Origin: Staphylococcus kloosii
Lineage (GTDB): Bacteria > Bacillota > Bacilli > Staphylococcales > Staphylococcaceae
Direction: 5' to 3'
Length of the DNA stretch: 64,000 bases
Assembly (NCBI RefSeq): GCF_003019255.1
Contig: NZ_CP027846.1
Location: forward strand, 1,364,001 to 1,428,000
Position numbers and translations under genes: made by a program. The notes under the pieces were generated by a model. The model was not told the origin of the DNA and searched no databases. It worked only from the letters and a program-made list of their open reading frames with translations. Below are positions 45,583-54,445 of this stretch, one piece after another (within the stretch, counting starts at the first letter, position 1; each line of letters opens with the position of its first letter).

Positions 45583-46764
45583 ATGCATTTAGATGATATA
45601 GAACAAGCGTTAAGCGAACTTAAACGTGGTAAAAGCATTATCGTCGTTGATGATAAAGATAGAGAGAACGAAGGAGATTTAGTTGCTGTAACAGAATGGA
45701 TGCAAGATAATACAGTGAATTTTATGGCCAAATATGGCAGAGGTTTAATCTGCGCGCCTATAAGTAAAGATATTGCACATCATTTGGAACTAGATGCTAT
45801 GGTTAAAAACAACTCTGATGTTTATGGCACTGATTTTACAGTCAGTATCGATCACGTGGATACAACGACAGGTATTAGTGCGCCAGAAAGAATGTTAACT
45901 GCGCGTGCATTAATAGATGAACATGCACAACCATCTTCATTTAATAGACCTGGCCATCTATTCCCACTTATAGCTAAAGATAATGGTGTAATGGAGCGAA
46001 TTGGTCATACTGAAGCTTCAGTTGATTTAGCCAAATTGACAGGTGCCAAACCTGCTGCCTTAATTTGTGAAATTATGAATGAAGATGGCACAATGGCTAA
46101 AGGTGATTCATTACAATCTTTTCGTGAACATCATGATTTAGTTATGATTTCAATAGCTGATTTAGTCGAATATAGAAAAGCGCAAGAAACACATATCGAA
46201 GCTAAAGCTGAAGTAGCGATGCCTACAGAATATGGCGATTTCAAAATGATTGGTTTTACTACGTCTAGTTCAAGAGATGAATTAGTTGCTGTAATTAAAG
46301 ACAAACCAAGAGCAACTGAAAATGTACGTATTCATTCATCGTGTCTCACAGGTGATATTTTCCATAGTCAACGTTGTGATTGTGGTGAACAATTAGCTGA
46401 ATCAATGAAGTATATCGAAGAACATGGTGGTATTATTATTTACCTTCCACAAGAAGGGCGAGGTATTGGCTTAATAAATAAATTAAGAGCATACGAATTA
46501 ATTGAGCAAGGTTATGATACCGTAACTGCGAATACTGCATTAGGATTCGATGAAGATTTACGTGATTATAAAGATGCAGCAGCAATACTAAAATATTTAG
46601 GCGTTGAAAATGTAAATCTGTTGAGTAATAATCCAACTAAGTTTCAAAGTTTAGAAAAATATGGAATTAATATTACTAAAAGAATCGAATTGATTGTGCC
46701 AGAAAATGAACATAATCATGATTATATGACAACTAAAAAAAATAAAATGGGTCATCTACTATAG
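45583..46764 (+). CDS. ribBA: RibBA: DHBP synthase / GTP cyclohydrolase II
   Basis: A 393-residue fusion. Residues about 1-200 are the DHBP synthase (VVDDKDRENEGDL, RPGHLFPL, GHTEASVDLA); residues about 205-393 are GTP cyclohydrolase II with zinc Cys in SSCLTGD and SQRCDCGEQ and the QEGRGIGL motif. Both starting precursors of riboflavin come from it. ATG 45583 follows AGGAGGGG; the earlier in-frame codon within ribE is rejected. Confidence 0.95.
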   Translation: MHLDDIEQALSELKRGKSIIVVDDKDRENEGDLVAVTEWMQDNTVNFMAKYGRGLICAPISKDIAHHLELDAMVKNNSDVYGTDFTVSIDHVDTTTGISAPERMLTARALIDEHAQPSSFNRPGHLFPLIAKDNGVMERIGHTEASVDLAKLTGAKPAALICEIMNEDGTMAKGDSLQSFREHHDLVMISIADLVEYRKAQETHIEAKAEVAMPTEYGDFKMIGFTTSSSRDELVAVIKDKPRATENVRIHSSCLTGDIFHSQRCDCGEQLAESMKYIEEHGGIIIYLPQEGRGIGLINKLRAYELIEQGYDTVTANTALGFDEDLRDYKDAAAILKYLGVENVNLLSNNPTKFQSLEKYGINITKRIELIVPENEHNHDYMTTKKNKMGHLL

Positions 46765-46776
46765 GAGGAAAAAATT

Positions 46777-47241
46777 ATGAATTTTGAAGGTAAATTAATA
46801 GGAACGGATTTGAAAGTTGCGATTGTAGTAAGTCGTTTTAATGATTTTATTACAAATAGATTGTTAGATGGTGCTAAAGACACATTAATTAGACACGAAG
46901 TACCAGAGGCTAATATAGACGTTGCATATGTACCTGGTGCATTTGAAATTCCATTAGTTGCTAAAAAGTTAGCACAAAAAGGTGAATATGATGCAGTAAT
47001 AACTTTAGGCTGTGTTATTAAAGGTTCTACGTCTCATTACGACTATGTTTGTAATGAAGTATCAAAAGGTGTATCTAAAGCGAATGATGTAGCGGATATT
47101 CCAGTTATTTTCGGTATTTTAACTACTGACAATATCGAACAAGCTGTCGAAAGAGCAGGAACTAAAGCAGGAAATAAAGGTTCTGAAGCGGCAGTAAGTG
47201 CAATTGAAATGGCAAACTTATTAAAAACAATTAATGCATAA
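46777..47241 (+). CDS. ribH: RibH: lumazine synthase
   Basis: A 154-residue lumazine synthase. IVVSRFNDFI, VPGAFEIP, GCVIKGSTSHYDYVC and FGILTTDN are the substrate-binding blocks. It forms the icosahedral or pentameric partner of RibE. AGGAGG precedes the ATG. Last gene of the operon, followed by a terminator. Confidence 0.95.
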   Translation: MNFEGKLIGTDLKVAIVVSRFNDFITNRLLDGAKDTLIRHEVPEANIDVAYVPGAFEIPLVAKKLAQKGEYDAVITLGCVIKGSTSHYDYVCNEVSKGVSKANDVADIPVIFGILTTDNIEQAVERAGTKAGNKGSEAAVSAIEMANLLKTINA

Positions 47242-47280
47242 TTAAAATTTAAGTTTGAGATACCAAAATCTCTTACAATA

Positions 47281-47325
47281 AAAACGTCAATTTCTATTAT
47301 GATTTTATAGAAGTTGGCGTTTTTA
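47281..47325 (+). terminator. Terminator of the riboflavin operon
   Basis: AAAACGTCAATTTCTAT pairs with ATAGAAGTTGGCGTTTT, then T-tract; one G-U pair and a bulge. Confidence 0.75.
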
Positions 47326-47426
47326 ATGCTTAAAGACATTTTTGATATACGTAGAGTTAGTATAAGAGGTGTTTGTGGATGTTACAATGACTCGTGAATG
47401 TATATGTAGGTAGCTAAAACAAAAAG

Positions 47427-47455
47427 AAAGCTAACCCTAATAGGTTAGCTTTTTG
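47427..47455. terminator. Terminator 3' of proline dehydrogenase
   Basis: AGCTAACC-CTAATA-GGTTAGCT (47429-47450) with A-tract before and T-tract after; serves the minus-strand gene and may also catch plus-strand read-through. Confidence 0.8.
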
Positions 47456-47476
47456 TACTAGTTGTAACAGCGATTG

Positions 47477-48478
47477 TTATTTTTTGCTAAATTTAAATAA
47501 AGATACAATACTTCCGGCTACTGCCAATGTACCACCTAAAATTATTCCTAATTTTTTAAGCATTTGTGGGCTAGTAAATTCTTTATAAGCTAATACTAAA
47601 TTTTGTGGTCTCTCTGCTAATCTACGCATGAAATAGCTAAACCAATCATCGCCAAAAGGTACATATATACAGAAGTTATATCCTTCTCTGGCGATTTCTT
47701 CAGCAAGTTCTGTTCTGAAACCGTATAGCATTTGGAATTCGTATTGTTCTTTATCAATATGATTGTCTTTAACGAATTGTTTAACGTGATTGATAATGGC
47801 GTCGTCATGTGTTGCGATAGAAGTAACGTGATTGCAATTTAATAAGCGTTTTTCAATTATATCTATGTAATTTTTGTCTATTTCTTCTTTGGTTTGATAG
47901 GCGATAAATTCATTTTCTTTGTAAGCACCTTTAACTAATCGTAAACGTAGCTCGGGATATTTATCTATTAAAGCTTCAGCTTTAAATAAATAAGCTTGAA
48001 TTACTGTGCCTAGATTTTTAAATTCACCTTTTAAACGATCAACAGTTTGGATTACACCAAATAAAGACTCGTATTTTTCAGTATCTATGTTAATATGCAT
48101 ATTATTAAATTCATTTGCTTTTAATAATATTTCTCTTAAATTTTTATAAGCAAGGTCTAAGTCGAATTCTGCACCTAATTGACTAATTTTAATAGACATA
48201 TGTGCATCTAAATTATTGTCGTAAATAGCATACATAACTTCTAAAATTCGATCTTTAGCTTGAATTGCTTCACCTTCATTTGCAACATATTCACCTAAAT
48301 TATCAACTGTAACAACGATTCCCTTGTCGTTTAGACGTTGTATCGTCTCCAATAACATTGGTATAGTGTTGCCAGCTACTACTTTTTTTGCACCAAACAT
48401 GGGTCCTAATTTTTTCGCAGTAGCGTTTAAAAATTGACTATTGGATAAAGCAATAAAGAAATCTTTCACGATTGGCAT
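47477..48478 (-). CDS. putA: Proline dehydrogenase (PutA/FadM type)
   Basis: A 333-residue monofunctional proline dehydrogenase, FAD-linked, giving pyrroline-5-carboxylate. The barrel contains VVTVDNLGEYV, SIKISQLG, INIDTEKYE, RLVKGAYKE, IATHDD and the C-terminal active-site helix YFMRRLAERPQN. A hydrophobic C-terminal stretch follows. ATG 48478 is preferred, seven bases after AGGAGG; an ATG at 48484 is too close to it. A cre-like box lies upstream. Confidence 0.92.
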   Translation of the reverse strand: MPIVKDFFIALSNSQFLNATAKKLGPMFGAKKVVAGNTIPMLLETIQRLNDKGIVVTVDNLGEYVANEGEAIQAKDRILEVMYAIYDNNLDAHMSIKISQLGAEFDLDLAYKNLREILLKANEFNNMHINIDTEKYESLFGVIQTVDRLKGEFKNLGTVIQAYLFKAEALIDKYPELRLRLVKGAYKENEFIAYQTKEEIDKNYIDIIEKRLLNCNHVTSIATHDDAIINHVKQFVKDNHIDKEQYEFQMLYGFRTELAEEIAREGYNFCIYVPFGDDWFSYFMRRLAERPQNLVLAYKEFTSPQMLKKLGIILGGTLAVAGSIVSLFKFSKK

Positions 48479-48537
48479 GTTCATTCCTCCTAACAATAAC
48501 TCTGTTCTACAACAGTGTATCATGAATTTAATAGTGA

Positions 48538-48551
48538 TGAAAACGTTCACA
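48538..48551. promoter_or_regulatory. cre-like site upstream of proline dehydrogenase
   Basis: TGAAAACGTTCACA matches the CcpA site consensus except for one base. Proline catabolism is repressed by glucose via CcpA in staphylococci. Confidence 0.6.
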
Positions 48552-48711
48552 AATATTTATTATACTTTATATATTACATATTACACAATATTAGCCAATT
48601 TGACTATAACAGAAATGATTGCCCTGATTACGGGATAAAAAATGGTAATTTAGTATAATTATTTGATACAATTAAGCTAATGAAATATTACGAGAAGGAG
48701 AAGTATACGAT

Positions 48712-49542
48712 ATGTGGAAGTGGGAAACTGAAAACGAAGCCAAAGGTGTAATTGTAATTGTACATAACATGTTAGAACATACTGGTAGATATGCCTATTT
48801 AATTACTATGCTTCGTCGTAATGGATATCACGTAATAATGGGTGATTTACCAGGTCAAGGTCAAACTTCACGTTCCAATAAAGGTCAAATTAAAAATTTT
48901 GACGTATATCATGAAAATGTCTTGGAATGGATTAAAATTGCAAATGAATATAAAATTCCAACATACGTTATAGGTGTCGGTTTAGGTGGATTAATAATGC
49001 TAAATCTACTTGAACGTGTGGAAGTTCCGATAGAAGGATTAGCACTAATTTCTCCAATATTAGAATTTCAAAAAAGTGGAAAATCACGTAAGGATAAAAT
49101 AGTCGCTAACGTTAGTAATATTGCCAAAGATACGCGTTTCAAAGTAGGCATCGACGCCAATGATTTAACACGTAACTCTGAAGTAATCGAAGAAACGTTA
49201 GAAGACCAATTAATGTTAACTAAAGTTACGTATCATTGGTATAAACAAGTATGTGAGGTAATGAAAGAAACAGTAACACATTTGACAGATATTAATAAAA
49301 TACCGCTATTGTTAATGTATGGTACCGAAGACAAAGTTGCCGATACTAAACTTATGGAAGAAATTAAAAATAAAGTGAAGTCTGATGAACTATACTTCAA
49401 AGCTTGGGAAGGTTTATACCATGAAGTACACAACGAACCTGAAAGAGATGAAGTGATGCGTTATATACTATCATTTTTAAATAATAGTTCTAGTGCAATG
49501 GGTTTTATCATTGAAGATGAAAATAATGTAAATAACTATTAG
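48712..49542 (+). CDS. Monoacylglycerol-lipase-like alpha/beta hydrolase lacking the Ser nucleophile
   Basis: A 276-residue protein with the layout of monoacylglycerol lipases: IVHNMLEHTGRYAYL near the N-terminus, GDLPGQGQTS, then the nucleophile elbow, the acid in MYGTEDKVAD and His in GLYHEVHNEPERDE. The elbow reads GVGLGG, so Gly90 replaces the catalytic Ser. It is either inactive as a Ser hydrolase or works otherwise. GAGAAGGAGAAG precedes the ATG. Monocistronic. Confidence 0.75.
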   Translation: MWKWETENEAKGVIVIVHNMLEHTGRYAYLITMLRRNGYHVIMGDLPGQGQTSRSNKGQIKNFDVYHENVLEWIKIANEYKIPTYVIGVGLGGLIMLNLLERVEVPIEGLALISPILEFQKSGKSRKDKIVANVSNIAKDTRFKVGIDANDLTRNSEVIEETLEDQLMLTKVTYHWYKQVCEVMKETVTHLTDINKIPLLLMYGTEDKVADTKLMEEIKNKVKSDELYFKAWEGLYHEVHNEPERDEVMRYILSFLNNSSSAMGFIIEDENNVNNY

Positions 49543-49618
49543 CGTACTAGATTGGGCATTGAATAAATACGATATTATTATTGTATAGTCAATGTTCAAT
49601 CTAATTTATTATTATATT

Positions 49619-49636
49619 ATGTGAAAAAAATCACAA
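49619..49636. promoter_or_regulatory. Rex operator-like site 1, ldh
   Basis: ATGTGAAAAAAATCACAA, one base off the second site; inverted halves GTGA/TCAC spaced as in Rex boxes (TTGTGA-N6-TCACAA). Confidence 0.6.
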
Positions 49637-49675
49637 TAAATGTTGTATTTCTGCTAAGAAAGTGCTAAATTAATA

Positions 49676-49693
49676 TTGTGAAAAAAATCACAA
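49676..49693. promoter_or_regulatory. Rex operator-like site 2, ldh
   Basis: TTGTGAAAAAAATCACAA, a perfect match to the staphylococcal Rex half-sites, 23 bases upstream of the ldh start. Rex leaves DNA when NADH is high, so ldh should be induced without oxygen. Confidence 0.75.
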
Positions 49694-49716
49694 TTTAAAG
49701 TGATAGGTGTGATCTT

Positions 49717-50676
49717 ATGGAATATACAAAAAGTAATAAAGTAGTTTTAATAGGTGATGGAGCAGTAGGTTCCAGTTATGCTTATACATTAGTAACTCAA
49801 GGGATTGTAGACGAACTAGCTATTATAGATGTAAATAAAGAAAGAGTAGCAGGAGATGTAAAAGATTTAGCGCATGCTTCAGCATTATGTGCCAAAAATA
49901 CTCATTTAAAAGTTGGTACATATGAAGATTGTGCTGATGCTGACATTATAGTAATTACGGCAGGCGTTAACCAACAACCCCACGAAACGAGATTAGATTT
50001 AGTAACGAAAAATACAGAAATATATAAAGAAATTATTGCTAATATTATGGCGTATAAATTTTCAGGCATATTTATTATAGCAACTAATCCTGTAGATATT
50101 ATGGCTTATGTGACAAAAAAACTTTCTGGTTTCCCTAAAGAAAAAGTAATCGGTTCAGGTACCGTACTTGATAGTGCACGTTTTACACATGAACTTGCAC
50201 TATTAACTAACATCGCACCAGCTAATATCGATGCGCAAATAATTGGTGAACATGGTGACTCTGAATTGGCTGTATGGTCAAACGTACAAATCGCTGGACA
50301 ATCTTTAAATAATTTTAGAACACAATATACAATATCTGAAAATGATTTAAACCAAGCATTTATTAACACAAAAGAAGCTGCATACCATATTATTAGAGCA
50401 AAAGGGGCAACGTGTTATGGTATTGCAATGGCATTAACAGAAATTACTGTTGCTATTTTAAGTAATCAAAATAAAGTGCTAACAGTTTCAAGCTATTTAG
50501 AAAATAATTATGGTTACAACGATGTCTATATCGGAGTACCGACGCTAATTAATAGAAATGGTGCTATGAAAGTATATGAAGTTGTGTTAAATACTAAAGA
50601 AAAAGAACAATTTAAAGACTCCATATTAATTTTAAAGGATACTCAGAAAAAATTAAGAAATTACTTTATTGCATAA
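49717..50676 (+). CDS. ldh: L-lactate dehydrogenase
   Basis: A 319-residue NAD-dependent L-lactate dehydrogenase. IGDGAVGSSYAY binds NAD; Gln86 (pyruvate specificity) and Arg92 lie in GVNQQPHETRLDLV; Asp152/Arg155 in LDSARF and His179 in GEHGD form the active site. The flexible loop is NQQP-HETR rather than the usual PQKPGETR. It regenerates NAD during fermentation. AGGTGTG precedes the ATG; two Rex-like boxes lie upstream. Divergent enough that it may be an ldh2- or additional-type enzyme. Confidence 0.9.
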   Translation: MEYTKSNKVVLIGDGAVGSSYAYTLVTQGIVDELAIIDVNKERVAGDVKDLAHASALCAKNTHLKVGTYEDCADADIIVITAGVNQQPHETRLDLVTKNTEIYKEIIANIMAYKFSGIFIIATNPVDIMAYVTKKLSGFPKEKVIGSGTVLDSARFTHELALLTNIAPANIDAQIIGEHGDSELAVWSNVQIAGQSLNNFRTQYTISENDLNQAFINTKEAAYHIIRAKGATCYGIAMALTEITVAILSNQNKVLTVSSYLENNYGYNDVYIGVPTLINRNGAMKVYEVVLNTKEKEQFKDSILILKDTQKKLRNYFIA

Positions 50677-50830
50677 TCCTTAAAATAATTTTAAAATGTG
50701 TATAAGATTAATTTTAATAAAAAATGTAATTTTTAATAAACGTTAAGTTTACGACTATTAAAAATATGATAAATGATTTAAAATTAATTTTACATGTTTT
50801 ACTATATATTTTTTATATGGGGGAATTGTT

Positions 50831-51232
50831 ATGGGGAAAGCGTTAGATAATAAGGTTGCAAATGTCTTGAATTTGAACCAAATTCTAGAAGAAATTGAAA
50901 ATATTTTCAAAAGCATTAAGAAAGAATATAAAATGTCTAAAGAAGAGATTTTAATCTTACTTACACTTTGGAAAGAAGGTTCAATGACTTTAAAACAAAT
51001 GGATGAATTTGTACACATCAAATCATATAAACGTACACGTACGTATAATGATTTAGTTGAGAAGAAATGGATTATTAAAGAGAGACCTCAAAACGATGAA
51101 CGTACAGTAATTATTCATTTTAATGACAAGTTAGAAGGTGAAAGGGAACATCTTTTAAACTTTATAATTGGTGAGATTAATTCAAGAAAAGAAAGTTTTC
51201 AAGAAAGTATAACTGCAATTTTAAACTTATAG
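50831..51232 (+). CDS. rot: Rot: SarA-family regulator
   Basis: A 133-residue winged-helix protein, the same length as S. aureus Rot. The block YKMSKEEILILLTLWKEGSMTL, then YKRTRTYNDLVE and the wing ERPQNDERTVIIHF agree with Rot. In S. aureus Rot represses toxins and proteases and is itself blocked by RNAIII. GGGGGAA precedes the ATG. Position next to mnmM/leuS also matches. Confidence 0.9.
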   Translation: MGKALDNKVANVLNLNQILEEIENIFKSIKKEYKMSKEEILILLTLWKEGSMTLKQMDEFVHIKSYKRTRTYNDLVEKKWIIKERPQNDERTVIIHFNDKLEGEREHLLNFIIGEINSRKESFQESITAILNL

Positions 51233-51300
51233 AAAACTTAGGGATTTTGTAACAAAGAATTAAACATAACAGCCTATTTATGCATAAAGTCATAAATAAA

Positions 51301-51341
51301 AAGATTGCCGTCACATGAAGTGACGGCAATCTTTTTCTGTT
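51301..51341. terminator. Bidirectional terminator rot/mnmM
   Basis: AAGATTGCCGTCAC and GTGACGGCAATCTT form a 14-bp perfect stem with loop ATGAA and a T-tract. Confidence 0.92.
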
Positions 51342-51344
51342 TGT

Positions 51345-51905
51345 TTAACGTTTTTCAATTGCACAAATAAAAGGTGGGTCATTTTGTTGGTTAATAAATT
51401 GATATTGAAGGACATGAGCAACTTGTTGATCCAATGAAGTTAAATAATTAAGTACTTGGTCACGTTCAACTTTACCTTCATCATGCCCAGGATAAATAAC
51501 TAATATAATTATGCCTTCTGGCGCTAAAATGTCAAAAATACCTTCTATGGCAGAAATAGTACTTTCTGGGTGAGTCACAATTTGTTTATCACCTTTAGGA
51601 AGGTAACCTAGATTGAAAATTGCTGCATCTACTTGCCCGTGGTATGAGCTAGGAATATGCGCTTGTGCATTAGCGTGACTGTCATGTATAAGTTTGACAT
51701 TGTCAAAATCCTTAATCTTATCGAAAGTATTTTCAATTGCTTGATGTTGAATGTCAAATGCATATACTTCACCGTTCGGTACTTGCTGCGCTAAAAATAA
51801 AGTGTCATGCCCATTACCACAAGTAGCATCAATAACAATGCTTTCTTCGGTTACATGTTCAGATAATAATGTCTTAGCATAGGGTAAAATTCTTGTTAGC
51901 TTCAT
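51345..51905 (-). CDS. mnmM: MnmM (YtqB): tRNA mnm5U34 methyltransferase
   Basis: A 186-residue class I SAM methyltransferase of the YtqB family. SAM motif I is IDATCGNGHDTLFLA, the acidic strand is VYAFDIQHQA, and NLGYLPKGDK is the family block. YtqB was shown to act as MnmM, the methyltransferase finishing mnm5 at the wobble uridine. Its start overlaps the stop of the radical-SAM gene upstream by four bases. Confidence 0.88.
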   Translation of the reverse strand: MKLTRILPYAKTLLSEHVTEESIVIDATCGNGHDTLFLAQQVPNGEVYAFDIQHQAIENTFDKIKDFDNVKLIHDSHANAQAHIPSSYHGQVDAAIFNLGYLPKGDKQIVTHPESTISAIEGIFDILAPEGIIILVIYPGHDEGKVERDQVLNYLTSLDQQVAHVLQYQFINQQNDPPFICAIEKR

Positions 51906-52855
51906 ACTTGGTGTACACTTTCATAGTGTTTACCTTGATAAGAGTTACGACGTGCAAGTTCATTATCAATTTCGTTTAAAACTTCCCATTTGTTGACACT
52001 CCACATAGGTCCAACCATTAAATCAATAGGGCCGTCTCCAGTAATTCTATGTACAATCATCTCAGGCGGTATTAATTCTAATTGATCACATACTAGATTT
52101 GTATATTCTTCTTGAGACATAAACTCAAGCATACCTTTTTCATATTGTTTAACCATTGGTGTACCCTTTAATAAGTGTAACAAATGTATTTTAATACCTT
52201 GTACATCCATTTGAGCTACTTCTCTAGCAGTTTCCATCATCATGTCATAGTCTTCGCCAGGTAAGCCGTTAATAATATGTGTACAAATATTTATGTTATG
52301 CTTTCTTAATTTAGCAATACCTTCATAATACGTTTGCATATCATGAGCACGGTTTATTAAATCAGACGTTTTTTGATGTACAGTCTGTAAACCTAATTCT
52401 ACCCATAAATATGTACGTTCGTTTAATTCGGCTAAATATTCTACTACATCATCTGGCAAACAATCTGGTCTAGTGGCAATAGATAATCCTACAACGCCTT
52501 CTTCTTTTAAAGCAGCTTCATATTTTTCGCGTAAAACTTCGACAGGCGCATGTGTGTTTGTGAAAGCTTGGAAATATGCAATATATTGTCCATCACTCCA
52601 TTTTTCATGCATTCTATCTTTAATTTGTCTAAATTGCACTTCGATTGGATCTGCACGATTACCTGCAAAGTCACCACTACCAGCTGCAGAACAAAATGTG
52701 CAACCGCCGTGAGCAACAGTGCCGTCTCTATTCGGGCAATCAAAACCACCATCAATAGCGACTTTAAATATTTTTTGTCCAAATTTATTTTTTAAGTGGT
52801 AATTCCATGTATGATATCTTTTATCTTCGAATGCGTAAGGGAAAAAATTACCCAT
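51902..52855 (-). CDS. ytqA: YtqA-type radical SAM protein (TIGR01212)
   Basis: A 317-residue radical SAM protein related to the Elp3 group. The Fe-S Cys lie in DCPNRDGTVAHGGCTFC; VGLSIATRPDCLPDD and WVELGLQT follow. The ytqA-ytqB pairing is conserved in Firmicutes and suggests a tRNA modification role, but the reaction of YtqA is not settled. TTAAATG start region has AAAGGAAA upstream. Confidence 0.88.
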   Translation of the reverse strand: MGNFFPYAFEDKRYHTWNYHLKNKFGQKIFKVAIDGGFDCPNRDGTVAHGGCTFCSAAGSGDFAGNRADPIEVQFRQIKDRMHEKWSDGQYIAYFQAFTNTHAPVEVLREKYEAALKEEGVVGLSIATRPDCLPDDVVEYLAELNERTYLWVELGLQTVHQKTSDLINRAHDMQTYYEGIAKLRKHNINICTHIINGLPGEDYDMMMETAREVAQMDVQGIKIHLLHLLKGTPMVKQYEKGMLEFMSQEEYTNLVCDQLELIPPEMIVHRITGDGPIDLMVGPMWSVNKWEVLNEIDNELARRNSYQGKHYESVHQV

Positions 52856-52961
52856 TTAACATTTTCCTTTCTAAAATCATTATAGTTAAAGATTTTAACA
52901 TATTTTGTGTTATATTGTTTACTGTAGTTTTTGAAAAATTAAAAGTAGAGGGGCTTTTAAT

Positions 52962-54140
52962 ATGAATATGCCTAGATCAGTATGGTGGTTAGTTATTGGT
53001 ATGGCATTAAATATAACCGGCTCAAGCTTTCTATGGCCATTAAATACAATTTACATGAATCATGAATTACATAAAAGTTTAACAGTAGCAGGTTTTGTAC
53101 TACTTATTAATTCATTTGGCATGGTAATTGGAAATTTGTTAGGTGGTACGTTTTTCGATAAATATGGCGGCTATCGAACGATTATGACAGGGACAGTCAT
53201 CTGTTTGATAAGCACCACGTTACTTAATTTCTTTCATGGTTGGCCGTGGTACGCGGTTTGGTTAGTTTGTCTAGGTTTTGGTGGTGGGTTAATCATTCCA
53301 GCAATTTACGCTATGGCCGGTGCAGTTTGGCCCAATGGTGGTAGACAAACATTTAATGCTATATATTTAGCCCAAAACATTGGCGTAGCACTTGGTGCTG
53401 CATTAGGTGGCTTCGTTGCAGAAATTAGTTTTAATTATATATTTATTGCTAATTTAATTATGTATGTGTTATTCGCATTTGTAGCAGTGTTTAATTTCAA
53501 TATTGAATTGGAAGTTAAAGTTAAACCTAATGAAACATTTAAATTATTCTCAAAACAATATAGACCACAGTTTATCTCGTTATTGTTACTATGTGCAATG
53601 TTTATAATTTGTTGGATTGCATATATTCAATGGGAAAGTACCATTGCATCATTTACACAACATTTAAATATTTCAATGAGACAATACAGCTTGTTATGGA
53701 CAGTAAATGGCATATTAATATTAGTAGCGCAACCATTTATAGCACCAATAATTCGACTGTTAAAAGGTAACTTAGTGCGCCAAATGTTCGTCGGTATCGT
53801 CATATTTATGCTGTGCTTCTTTGTAACAAGTTTTGCCGAGCAATTTTCAATTATGATGATTGGCATGGTTATTCTAAGTTTAGGTGAAATGTTTGTTTGG
53901 CCAGCTGTACCGACAATCGCCAATAAATTGGCACCACGTGGTAAAGAAGGTTCATTCCAAGGTTATGTAAATTCTGCCTCAACAGTAGGTAAGGCATTAG
54001 GACCATTGTTAGGTGGCGTTATTGTCGATACATTCAATATTAGTGCGATGTTTATTGGTATGATAGCACTATTATTTATAGCCTTAATTTTTCTTTATGT
54101 TTTTGGCAAAAGTTTTTATCGAAAAGATGGAACTTCATAA
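52962..54140 (+). CDS. MFS transporter
   Basis: A 392-residue major facilitator with twelve membrane segments. The motif A-like GNLLGGTFFDKYGGYR lies between segments 2 and 3, and GGFGGGLIIP-like and LGPLLGGVIVD patterns follow. It resembles drug or sugar efflux proteins of staphylococci. AGAGGGG precedes the ATG. Substrate unknown. Confidence 0.8.
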   Translation: MNMPRSVWWLVIGMALNITGSSFLWPLNTIYMNHELHKSLTVAGFVLLINSFGMVIGNLLGGTFFDKYGGYRTIMTGTVICLISTTLLNFFHGWPWYAVWLVCLGFGGGLIIPAIYAMAGAVWPNGGRQTFNAIYLAQNIGVALGAALGGFVAEISFNYIFIANLIMYVLFAFVAVFNFNIELEVKVKPNETFKLFSKQYRPQFISLLLLCAMFIICWIAYIQWESTIASFTQHLNISMRQYSLLWTVNGILILVAQPFIAPIIRLLKGNLVRQMFVGIVIFMLCFFVTSFAEQFSIMMIGMVILSLGEMFVWPAVPTIANKLAPRGKEGSFQGYVNSASTVGKALGPLLGGVIVDTFNISAMFIGMIALLFIALIFLYVFGKSFYRKDGTS

Positions 54141-54173
54141 TAGTAACATAACAATTTAGGCTAATTTTTCTAC

Positions 54174-54202
54174 TTGAAAATCGGTGGGTTTTACAATATT
54201 AT
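54174..54202 (+). promoter_or_regulatory. leuS promoter
   Basis: TTGAAA (54174-54179), 17-base spacer, TATTAT (54197-54202), just upstream of the T-box leader. Confidence 0.6.
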
Positions 54203-54224
54203 TAATAGAGTATAGGAGTAGTAA

Positions 54225-54428
54225 CTTATTAAACTTTTCTTCAGAGAGCTAGGTTGGTGTGAACTAGTGTTAAGTTTTAAGTGAACTTACCAATCGTAAA
54301 AATTGATTTATAAATAACATCTCTAACTATTTAATTAAGTGAGTGCACTTTTAAAGTGAACGAGGGTGGTACCGCGGCTGATGTCGTCCCTTTAATATGC
54401 TAAATAGTTTGAGGTGTTCTTTTTTATT
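54225..54428 (+). ncRNA. T-box leader of leuS
   Basis: The T-box AGGGTGGTACCGCG is at 54363-54376. The specifier loop GTGAACTTACC (54281-54291) presents CTT, a Leu codon, at 54286-54288. The terminator pairs AACATCTCTAACTATTTA (54316-54333) with TAAATAGTTTGAGGTGTT (54401-54418), followed by CT6. Uncharged tRNA-Leu should stabilise the antiterminator and switch leuS on. Confidence 0.93.
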
Positions 54429-54445
54429 GAATAGGAGGAAACATT

